Part shown: positions 12,511-21,580 of the stretch, piece after piece | Layout of the letters: each line of letters starts with the position of its first letter | How positions within the stretch are numbered: position 1 is the stretch's first letter | The notes under the pieces: generated by a model | Told to the model about the DNA's origin: nothing | Databases searched by the model: none | What the model saw: only the letters and a program-made list of their open reading frames with translations | DNA from: Tipula vernalis | Taxonomy: Eukaryota > Arthropoda > Insecta > Diptera > Tipulidae | Reading direction: 5' to 3' | DNA: 64,000 nucleotides | Assembly (NCBI GenBank): GCA_958295665.1 | Contig: OY282559.1 | Coordinates: 250,352,764 to 250,416,763 of the forward strand | Made by a program: the position numbers and the translations under genes

Positions 12511-13682
12511 TGTTTACTGGGGTTCTGCGTAATGGAAATCGATTTAGCAATGACCATGTGGAAAATTACTTTGCATTTTTAAAAATAAGGTTTTTATCGA
12601 CAAGTTGCACCTTTGAAGTTGGCAGAATGCCATTGAAGGTTGTTTGCTTTGTACGCGAATTGAACTCAAGAAACCAAACGGTCTGCAAATAGATATTCTA
12701 TGCTGTACCAAAATTTTCGATGAAACAAATAGAAAGCCCAATCCAATGGTCACTTAAAAGCAGTAACCATAGCTTATTAGACATACAAAATAGTAAATCT
12801 ATTTGGCAACGAAAGAGCCCATATTCTTCACCAGTAAACAAAAAAAAACGACGGGCGAGCAGTTTTGATTTCAATTTTGTAAATTCCTTTTCACGTTCTT
12901 CTAATACTGAACAAAATATCACGGCCATGACAACATTAAGCCAAAATTTAAATACACCGAAAAGTCACAAATTTACAAGACCTAAAGCAATATTCAAACC
13001 ACAAGCAAAATTACAGATGCCTTTAATTAGAAACGCCACCCATACTTGTAGCTTTTATAAAAATACGTGTGCTCTAGATTCGACATATCAAGCGATCGGT
13101 TTATCAATGGATAAAGACGAAATTTTTTTAAAAAATCTGAAAGGCGGCCGAACTAAATCATTATTAGAAGCACTATTAAGAAATGATTTAGCTAAACTGT
13201 ACCAAATACGTTAAGAAATTTTGGTAGAACTGTCAGGATTTAATTCCGATTGCACCACAGAATTATACAACGTCTGCAAGAGTGTCTTTCAAAATTTTCC
13301 AAGCTTAACAGTAACATTAGAATGTTCGAACAAGAATTGTTTATTCAAAGAGGAAGAAAAGCGGCCAATGATTTATTTGAATGTTGAAAAATATCAGACA
13401 CTAGGAGTTTCCAATATTGAATTATGTTTCCAAGAAATACCACTCAAAACATGTAAACAGTGTTTTCAATCAATGGGTCCTACACTAAAATCTTTTGGAC
13501 AGATATTATGTATAGACACTGAAACAATCAATGATGCTACTGCACAACTGTCCGAAGTACAGAACAATATCAAGCTTGGAGATAATAAATATGAAATAAC
13601 TTCTGTTATATGTTTTGTTCACGAAGGTTCAATTCTTAAATACTCAAAACCATCCGAAGGTCATTATTCTATTAATATTTAG
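12510..13682 (+). pseudogene. transposase-like tail plus USP-like (C19-type) peptidase domain
   Basis: One frame stays open for about 390 codons apart from a TAG at 12690-12692 and a TAA at 13212-13214. The first part holds NGNRFSNDHVENYFAFLK, resembling the C-terminal helix of DDE transposases where the last acidic residue sits (inference). After a Ser/Lys-rich linker comes NTCALDSTYQAIG near 13060, which looks like the cysteine box of a ubiquitin-specific protease (Cys then helix). A CSNKNC...CKQC pair follows near 13325-13465 (zinc-finger-like), then TLKSFGQILCID, LGDNKYEITSVICFV and the His-box-like EGHYSI near 13660. The order Cys box, Cx2-4C pairs, strand, His box is that of C19 peptidases (family knowledge). 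There is no ATG near the start; the frame opens after a TTTTCAG that could be a splice acceptor, so upstream exons are lost. Confidence 0.55.
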
Positions 13683-13896
13683 AGGTATGAACAGAGTATA
13701 ATAACGATAGGCACAACTTTTGATTCTATATTAGAATATCTTCTCCAGACTTCTGATTCTAAGCTACACTTGAATTTATTCGTTTTAATAAAATGAAATG
13801 ATGATTCCCAGTTTTCAAATTGTGTCGAACCATTTCCATAATCTCTTTGAACTTATTTATTTTAATGAATTCAATTGATGATTTCAAGTTATTTTT

Positions 13897-15820
13897 GAAA
13901 ATTATATGTCTTATCTCCATGAGATGGATATGGCCTATTTATGGTTCATTAGCATATCCAAGACCTATCTGGTGGTATATACCGTTAGTGGTATTTATCT
14001 CTGGTATCGCCACACAGAATTTAAGTTTTAACTGGATGCAGTGTACGAAAAGGCGTATTATGTGTACTGAAAATTATATGTCTTATCTCCATGATATGGA
14101 TATGGCCTATTCATGGTTCATTAGCATATCCAAGACCTATCTGGTGGTATATACCGTTATTGGTATTTATCTCTGGTATCGCCACACAGAATTTAAGTTT
14201 CAACTGGATGCAGTGTACGAAAAGGCGTATTATGTGTACTGAAAATTATATGTCTTATCTCCATGATATGGATATGGCCTATTCATGGTTCATTAGCATA
14301 TCTACGACCTATCTGGTGGTATATACCGTTATTGGTATTTATCTCTGGTATCGCCACACAGAATTTAAGTTTTAACTGGATGCAGTGTCCGAAAAGGCGT
14401 ATTATGTGTACTGAAAATTATATGTCTTATCTCCATAATATGGATATGGCCTATTTATGGTTCATTAGCATATCTACGACCTATCTGGTGGTATATACCG
14501 TTATTGGTATTTATCTCTGGTATCGCCACACAGAATTTAAGTTTCAACTGGATGCAGTGTACGAAAAGGCGTATTATGTGTACTGAAAATTATATGTCTT
14601 ATCTCCATGATATGGATATGGCCTATTCATGGTTCATTAGCATATCTACGACCTATCTGGTGGTATATACCGTTATTGGTATTTATCTCTGGTATCGCCA
14701 CACAGAATTTAAGTTTTAACTGGATGCAGTGTCCGAAAAGGCGTATTATGTGTACTGAAAATTATATGTCTTATCTCCATAATATGGATATGGCCTATTT
14801 ATGGTTCATTAGCATATCTACGACCTATCAGGTGGTATATACCGTTAGTGGTATTTATCTCTAGTATCGCCACACAGCATTTAAGTTTTAACTGGATGCA
14901 TTGTATGAAATGGCTTATTATGTGTACTGAAAATTATATGTCTTATCTCCATGATATGGATATGGCCTATTCATGGTTCATTAGCATATCCAAGACCTAT
15001 CTGGTGGTATATACCGTTATTGGTATTTATCTCTGGTATCGCCACACAGAATTTAAGTTTTAACTGGATGCAGTGTCCGAAAAGGCGTATTATGTGTACT
15101 GAAAATTATATGTCTTATCTCCATAATATGGATATGGCCTATTTATGGTTCATTAGCATATCTACGACCTATCAGGTGGTATATACCGTTAGTGGTATTT
15201 ATCTCTAGTATCGCTACAGACTTTAGTTTCAACTGGATGCATTGTATGAAATGGCTTATTATGTGTACTGAAAATTATATGTCTTATCTCCATGATATGG
15301 ATATGGCCTATTCATGGTTCATTAGCATATCCAAGACCTATCTGGTGGTATATACCGTTATTGGTATTTATCTCTGGTATCGCCACACAGAATTTAAGTT
15401 TTAACTGGATGCAGTGTACGAAAAGGCGTATTATGTGTACTGAAAATTATATGTCTTATCTCCATGATATGGATATGGCCTATTCATGGTTCATTAGCAT
15501 ATCTACGACCTATCTGGTGGTATATACCGTTATTGGTATTTATCTCTGGTATCGCCACACAGAATTTAAGTTTTAACTGGATGCAGTGTCCGAAAAGGCG
15601 TATTATGTGTACTGAAAATTATATGTCTTATCTCCATAATATGGATATGGCCTATTTATGGTTCATTAGCATATCTACGACCTATCAGGTGGTATATACC
15701 GTTATTGGTATTTATCTCTGGTATCGCCACACAGAATTTAAGTTTCAACTGGATGCAGTGTACGAAAAGGCGTATTATGTGTACTGAAAATTATATGTCT
15801 TATCTCCATGATATGGATAT
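13897..15820 (+). repeat. tandem array, 172-bp unit, 11 copies plus a partial twelfth
   Basis: Units begin GAAAATTATATGTCTTATC at 13897, 14069, 14241, 14413, 14585, 14757, 14929, 15101, about 15270 (one unit is 3 bp short), 15442, 15614 and 15786 (35 bp, cut by the right TIR). Two alternating subtypes differ at CATGATATGG/CATAATATGG and TTCATGG/TTTATGG, giving a 344-bp dimer for copies 3-4, 5-6, 7-8 and 10-11. Because 172 is not a multiple of three, overlapping frames of 70-107 codons arise by chance; they share the same peptide in shifted copies and are not genes. Confidence 0.95.
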
Positions 15821-16229
15821 GGGATGCTGACTACCTCTCATCATGGCCTATCCTCCTAAATACAAAATCTTTAAGCATTCTATCTAGTATTGGCAGTATA
15901 TAACTTAAGGTTTCTTCATTGTAAATGGAATACACTACCAACAGAACATACATTAGTATAGCTATGAAAATTTGTAGAATATGTTGAATGGCTTTACTCT
16001 TATAGAAATTAATTTTTTTTATTACAAATATTTTTTAAGAAATTTATTAATTTTCATTTGGATTAAACTTGTTTTGTTTTTCGTGTTAGATACATTTTAA
16101 TTATACTATTTTTTTCGGGATGAGCCTACACTTTTTACAAAAAATTTCCACTTTTCGGGATAGCTACATTTTATCCGAGAAACGAACCAAACAAAAATTC
16201 GGGCTGATATTTCGGGCTAACTTCACCGA
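15820..16229 (-). repeat. right terminal inverted repeat, 410 bp
   Basis: Reverse-complement partner of 11850-12260. It abuts the satellite array directly at TGGGATGCTGAC. The target duplication follows at 16230-16242. Confidence 0.9.
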
Positions 16230-16252
16230 CTTTATTCTTCAGTTTCCTAGTA

Positions 16253-17554
16253 AAGGGTTTTTCAACAAGAGCACTTCAACTTTTTTTTTGAATAAAACAC
16301 AAACTGTTCGACTTTTGAACTAACTTTTTTTTTTATTAACGAATTTGAACATATACATTTAAGTATGTAACTCGATTTCTTTTGCATGACCACCGCGTGC
16401 ACGTTTTACGAAGTCCAATCTTTGAACCCAATTTTCGACCACTCTTTCGCATAAATCGGCCGAAATTCCAGCAATTTCACGTTCAATATTGGCTCTGAGC
16501 TCTTGCAACGTCGCCGGCTTATTGGCATAGACCAATGACTTCACATAACCCCAAAGAAAATAATCTAGAGGTGTCAAATCACACGAGCGCGGCGGCCACT
16601 GGACGGGCCCATTTCGCGAAATAACACGCTCATCGAACTTAGTCTTCAATAACGCGATTGTATCGTGTGCTGTGTGGCATGTGGCCCCGTCCTGTTGAAA
16701 CCACATGTCGTCCAAGTCCATTCCATTCAATTGCGGCCAAAAAAAATCGTTTATCATATCGCGGTATCGATTTCCATTAACAGTAACGTGGCGATCGTTA
16801 TCGTCAATGAAAAAATATGGCCCAATGACGCCGCCGGCATGTAATCCGCACCAAACAGTGACTTTTTCGGGATGCAACGGTGCCTCATGAATCACGTGTG
16901 GGTTGCTTCCTGCCCAGTAACGCATATTTTGCTTGTTGACAAATCCATAGCCAAAAGTGAGCCTCATCGCTGAAGATGATTTTTCGGTGAAAATCTGCAT
17001 CATTTTCGATTTGCTCTTGAGCCCAATTCACGAATTGGCGTCGCTTCAAATGGTCAAACAGCTTTAGTTTTTGTGTCAGCTTGATCTTATACGGATGTAG
17101 GCCAAGATCTTTACGTAAAATTCGCCACAATGATGTCACAGAAAGGCCCAATTGTTGCGAACGTCGTGTGAGCGACACATTCGCGTCTTCTTGAACTGAA
17201 GCCCTGGCGGCTGCGATGTTTTCAACAATTCGAGCACTTCTTGCTCTCGAAGGCACTGGAACATTATGTAGCGAAAACGTAGACTCAAATTTTGCCACTA
17301 TACGGTCGATTGTCGAACGGGCTGGCTTGTTAAATGGACCGTAAAATGGCCGTAATGCTCTTAAAGTAGCAGCAACAGAACGATTATTTTGATAAAAAAT
17401 TTGCACGATTTGCAATCGCTGTTCACGTGTGTAGCGTTCCATGATGAAATGTATACTAATGAAGTTTCCAAATGACAAAAGAACAATAAAAAATATGGCG
17501 TCGTTCGCCGTCCCTATCGGAAAAAAGTTGAAGCGCACCTGTTGAAACACCCTT
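16253..17554 (-). mobile_element. mariner-like element, 1.3 kb, TA duplication
   Basis: The ends AAGGGTTTTTCAACAAGAGC (16253) and, inverted, AAGGGTGTTTCAACAGGTGC (17554) form TIRs of about 35 bp flanked by TA at 16251-16252 and 17555-17556. The element holds a single minus-strand transposase gene. It sits in the same LINE as the 4.4-kb element, about 10 bp from that element's right target duplication. Confidence 0.9.
16359..17448 (-). pseudogene. mariner-family transposase, one frameshift
   Basis: The start ATG at 17448 opens MERYTREQRLQIVQIF, the helix-turn-helix DNA-binding region typical of IS630/Tc1/mariner proteins. A second HTH-like part lies near NVSLTRRSQQLGLS. The catalytic landmarks are IIFSDEAHF (first Asp), WFQQDGATCHTA (second Asp) and RSCDLTPLDYFLWG (third acid), with about 36 residues between the last two. 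A small indel near 16940, just after the first catalytic Asp, shifts the frame, so the gene reads as two overlapping frames (17550-16885 and 17003-16359). Otherwise it looks full length (about 360 codons), and the decay is recent. The reaction would be cut-and-paste transposition into TA. Confidence 0.85.
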
Positions 17555-17556
17555 TA

Positions 17557-18430
17557 TGTTTCCTTTGTTTTTTAAGAGCAGAGAACCAAAAGGGTATATT
17601 CCCAATCTTTTGTTTAGTAATAAATGGACACGAATTTTCAAAAGTCGTCGAGTAAGTTTTTTTTTTTTTTTTGGTTTTAATCTCTGCAATTTGTTCCGGG
17701 GCTCAAGGCACTCCCAACTCTTTCGCTGTTTACTTTTACCGTCCTACTTTACGCAGCATTAGCCAAATCGAGGACGTACGGCTATAGACCCGTTTTGTAT
17801 ACCACCTGCCCATTGCATTGCTTCATACCAACCTATAGTGCTGACATGAAAGGTGGGTCGACCCATGGATTCTGCACTCTCAACAGGAGGTCATAGTTGT
17901 AATTAGAGGGGAATATTTTTATACATACTCCACTTTAAGAGTACAGTATGTTCCTCCGAAGGGGGCGGATGAGAAGAATCAAATGGAAGATAAACTGATG
18001 TAACGATCAGTTCAGTGCAAGCCTTACCATAATCGGAAGTAATGAGAACCGCTGAGAGATCAGCCGAACTGCATTCGTGAATAAAATATGCGCTGATATT
18101 ATTAGAAATATAAATGCAAGCTCTAGTTTTATTGACAGAATTCTTTGAAAAAATTCTACCATTCGAAATGTTTAGTCCACAAACCTGAATATTGACTGGA
18201 CGGATAATTAAGCAGGGTCCAGCACAATAGATCTTTTAGGTCGCAGTGTGAGGTGGCTTATCGCTCACATGGCCCTTCAATAATAATAATAATAATAGTA
18301 ATAGTCCACAAACAGAACCATCGAGAAGATAAGGTTCCTGAATAAAACATAAATGTGTATGCGATCCAGCAAGCAACTTCCTTAATTCAAATGAATCTGA
18401 CTTGCTGTGGTGCTGGATCACTCAAATGGT
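17557..18430 (-). pseudogene. Jockey-like LINE endonuclease relic (upstream half of the split LINE)
   Basis: On the minus strand from 18421 down: HSKSDSFELRKLL, HLCFIQEPYLLDGSVCGL (the QEP motif of AP-type endonucleases), GLNISNGRIF, TRACIYISNNISAYF, and SVYLPFDSSHPPPSEE near 18000, in the correct order for a Jockey-clade EN domain. Frames are broken, and a short (TAA/ATT)n run interrupts the domain near 18275-18300. A linker remnant continues to 17557, where the mariner begins. Together with the RT relic at 10312-11835 it forms one LINE whose middle holds two DNA transposons. Confidence 0.7.
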
Positions 18431-20325
18431 TTAGAAACCCGGAAGGAAACATTGGAGGTACTATTAGATACCCACTTTCTGGATGCAATACTGGTCAGTA
18501 GGATCTGGAGTCTCTCTGAGAAAATGATCACATCCAGCAAGGTGAGATAGGCAATTGGATCTTTCAAACCTTTCAAACCTTTCCAGTTTTACTTGAAAAA
18601 GGTATTGAGGAGATACTCTCCAGCTTGATCCAAATGTTTCTCGCCAGTTTTCCTTTTAACTATATTCCTAAACTTCGGGAAAAGTAAATATGGTCTTTAT
18701 ACCAAAGGGAGAGGGTTGTCCGGACGTCCAGCCCAAGGCTTATCAGGCAATTATAGAAAACATCTTGGATCATCAAATAAGAAGAGATATCTTTGTAAAT
18801 AATCAGCAGTATCGAGACCAGTTTAGGTCTAGCCACGACGATTGAAAGATCGATGGGATATAAAGAAATTGCCCTATGTCCCTTTGTGTACACTGTGGGG
18901 GCTTTACATAATACCTCCTAGGATCGATAGAGAAGGCAGCAATCGAGAAAAGGTTTCCGCTTTTTACAATTAGGTGGATCCGCTCCATGTTGGAACATCG
19001 CTAGACCACAGCCAGATTAGGTGGCGTGTCAGTAACCATCAGGGCCGTAAAGGGCTCTCCCCAAGAAGGCGTATTGTCTCCTTTTTTTTGCCTTTGGTTA
19101 TTCACAGATTACTGGTCCTGCTGAGTAGCCATGGGTTTAATATCAGGGCTATGCGGATGATGTGGCTATCATATTTAATTATGAGCAAGTTCGATGGGGT
19201 CCCATTTACGAGGAGGAAAAAGCTCTCGCTTATTGTTTCCTCGTTAAACTGTACTATTGTTCCTTTTTTCAAAGAGATTAAATATCTAGGGGTCATCTTA
19301 GATCAAAAACTGAACTGGAGGCAACATTTATTGAAAGTTCAAAGTACGGCCACCAAGGCTTCTTGGCCCTGTTAGATACTCTATGAACGTACTTGGGGAC
19401 TACAACCAAAAATGATCTACTGGCCATTTCTCACAATCAATAGGCCTATATGGTCACCTACGCATCGGTAGTGAGGTGGCCTGTTCAGCCCATGTCAACC
19501 AAAAACGGAAGACGGGTCATTGTAGGTATGGCGGTTCAGGCATTTATATTTACGCGTTCTCCGCCACATTGTCGGAACGAACACTCTTGACAATACTCTT
19601 GAACACTCTCACATACAAAAACGAAATACCTATTTATTGAACTACTATCTCTTCCATATGAAGAGACAATGAAGCGACAAACGTAAAATAAAATAATCAG
19701 TCTCGTCTCAAATTTCATCGTGGCAACATGTCGCCCAACTCGCACGGAAATAAATGGTGGTGATCAATAAAATACAATAAATTAATTTTATGTACAGAAG
19801 TTTCTATCATAAATAAATAATTATTCAAATCAATTCAACTTAAATAAATTAATTTATTATTTAAAAGTTCGTCTAAAGTGTGAATTTAGTTTAATATAAA
19901 TAGATATTGATCTATATAGGAATACACGGTAGAGGGCCTGTCCTCTCGAAGTCCTTGGGTAACAACGCTACCGTCTTTCAACAGAAATACATGCTATAGA
20001 ACTTTGCTCTAGGATAGGCAAAGCAAAGGCCCAAACGATGCAAAGGTATATATTGTATCAGACAGCTAATTTGCCTTAAAGGCTTTTAGGCCTTGTTGTC
20101 TTGTACCGTTGAGTAAAGGCTAGTATCGGATTGTCTGATGGTTTTTAAGCATCTGGCAAGCTCAAGTAAGGTAACACTTCTTTGGAGGCCAGGTCATACT
20201 GGATCCGTGGGAAATGAGGCAGCGGATGGCCTCGCCCGCAAGGGTTCTGCCTCTCCATTCATTGGACCAGAGCCCTTCTGCAGCGTCACTGAGGGTACCT
20301 TAGGGGAGTGGTAAATCGCTGGGGT
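18431..20325 (+). pseudogene. LINE RT and RNase H relic, plus strand
   Basis: Decayed ORF2 in the opposite orientation to its left neighbour. Landmarks: ETLEVLLDTHF-like start near 18440, a disrupted KVNMVFIPKGEG near 18690, LVIHRLLVLLSSHGFNI near 19100, IKYLGVILDQKLNWRQHL near 19290, and LQPKMIYWPF near 19400. An RNase H part follows: SLGNNATVFQ near 19960, and TLLWRPGHTGSVGNEAADGL then ARKG near 20180-20245 with the typical H...N...AD residues. An AT-rich insertion lies between RT and RNase H. RT plus RNase H fits LOA/I/R1-type LINEs (family knowledge). It may pair with the ORF1 at 8.9-10.3 kb. Confidence 0.7.
19553..19918. other. unidentified AT-rich insertion in the LINE RNase H region
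   Basis: Coding resemblance stops after GGCGGTTCAGGCATTTATA and resumes at GTAGAGGGCCTGTCC. About 370 bp between them are AT-rich and carry no frame. Size and position suggest a solo LTR or a small nonautonomous element, but I could not define its ends or a target duplication. Confidence 0.45.
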
Positions 20326-21110
20326 TCGAACTTCATAAAGTTTGGCAAAATTTCGAACATATTTAAAATGGTAGTGCTTTCGGCTTCTAATTTTTTTGTA
20401 GCTATTTTAAAAATATTGGTTATGTGCCGTACAAAATACACATACATATGTTTCAAGTAAATCATTAATTTTTTTTTTGTTTTTAATGTCTGAAATGTTG
20501 TAAAAATAGTTTTGACCATTCATTTTTACTGCGAGATCTTCGAAATATATTTTTAAAGCCTATCACGATTCTAGAATCCGATTTACTGCTTAAAGTAAAG
20601 AAACCCATCTAATCGGCAGGTGTTTGATTAGCTCCCTATAGTCGAGATCACAATAATTATGAAAAAATTGCCCATATTTTTGCTGAATTAAAAATAAAAT
20701 TATCGAAATCAAAGGACATCCTATTTAAATAACGTTTCAAACCATTGTGGATCACATGGCAAAAACAATTCTGAAATTTTCTCTACAGATAAACCTAAGG
20801 GGGTCTTTGCAATGCTTTTATTGCACTAAACATACGAGCTGCGGTTTCATCAGCGTTTTAACAAAAAAAACTAGAAGTTTATTTTCAATTCCGTTCTCGG
20901 TCGTGTAATATTGTACGTAAAATAGGGAAAAACTTATATTTTTATGATTAGAAGCATTTACCGATACAATGATAAATGTGGACTAGTTCTGCTGCTGAAG
21001 TTAGATTTTCATCTATTGTATCTTTTATATTAAAAAATTTAGTGACTACAGTACAGCAACCGGCAGCCGTTAATTTTGTTTGTTGATTTTTTGTTTGGTT
21101 GTAGTTTTCT
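20286..21110 (-). pseudogene. hAT-type transposase relic
   Basis: Minus-strand frames read TKFFNIKDTIDENLTSAAEL and LVHIYHCI near 21030, the segment that in many insect hAT (BED-finger) transposases precedes the conserved AAEL...YH...H region. Further weak matches follow (ADETAARMFSAIKALQRP near 20850, HNGLKRYLNR near 20740, WMGFFTLSSKSDSRI near 20590). Several stops and shifts are present and no terminal repeats were found. It is a different copy from the hAT at the right window edge. Confidence 0.45.
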
Positions 21111-21183
21111 AGGGCCCAAAAAACCTTATTAGAAAACCTTATTATTACTTAATAAATTATGATTGTGATTGATTTTTGTAAGA

Positions 21184-21580
21184 ATGAATAAGAAAGATTT
21201 CGACGAAAAATTAATTATGGAAGTGGAGTCGCGCCCAGCAATTTATAATAAGCAATCGAAAGATTATAAAAACCGATGCAAGAAGGAAGATACTTGAGTG
21301 GCAATCGGTTATGCATTGGGCCAAGAAGGTAATTATGGGTTTATATTGAATTTCAATTACATATACAGAATGTCGTTTTTGTTACAGTATCTTTATGTAA
21401 AGCCAGGTGGAAAACTTGCGCGATCAATTTAGTGATGCTTTCAAGCAAACTAACATCCCTAGTGGCTCAAAAGCAGCAAGAAAAAGCTTGTAATTGGGCT
21501 TACTTTGAAATTCTACAGTTTCTTGTACCATTTATAGAAGTACCCAGGTAAAACTTATCTAACTAAAATATTAAATAGAT
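21184..21580 (+). pseudogene. MADF-domain protein relic
   Basis: Starts MNKKDFDEKLIMEVESRPAI, then KDYKNRCKKEDT, a TGA where MADF domains have Trp, then AIGYALGQE. After a GT-AG-like gap (about 21330-21390) comes CKARWKTC, a serine stretch, WAYFEILQFLVPFIE. The spacing of W/RWK/F-L-PF residues is that of the MADF DNA-binding domain (Adf-1 type), found in host factors and in Harbinger-associated proteins. The two halves look like exons of one gene. It ends abruptly at the broken end of the BEL element. Confidence 0.6.

Larger units (their letters stand above)
11850..16229 (+). mobile_element. 4.4-kb DNA transposon with long TIRs, satellite arm and USP-like gene
   Basis: The ends are inverted copies starting TCGGTGAAGTTAGCCCGAA. 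Each inverted repeat is about 411 bp, and they are flanked by a 13-14 bp duplication. Inside are one inverted copy of a 172-bp unit on the left, a plus-strand frame of about 390 codons with two in-frame stops, and eleven direct copies of the 172-bp unit on the right. The element sits in the minus-strand LINE, 10 bp from the mariner's left TA once the target duplication is allowed for. Long TIRs occur in MULE/Foldback elements, but their target duplications are 8-10 bp, so the superfamily is open. It appears defective: the N-terminal part of any DDE transposase is missing. Confidence 0.85.

Noticed and set aside
13820..15787. About ten overlapping frames of 70-107 codons encoding similar hydrophobic peptides (WPIHGSLAYPRPIWW and the like)
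   Set aside because: They are the same 172-bp satellite read in successive frames (172 is not divisible by three); not a gene family.
18275..18300. Leucine-run frame next to the LINE endonuclease
   Set aside because: A (TAA/ATT)n microsatellite inserted in the decayed domain; not a signal peptide or membrane helix.
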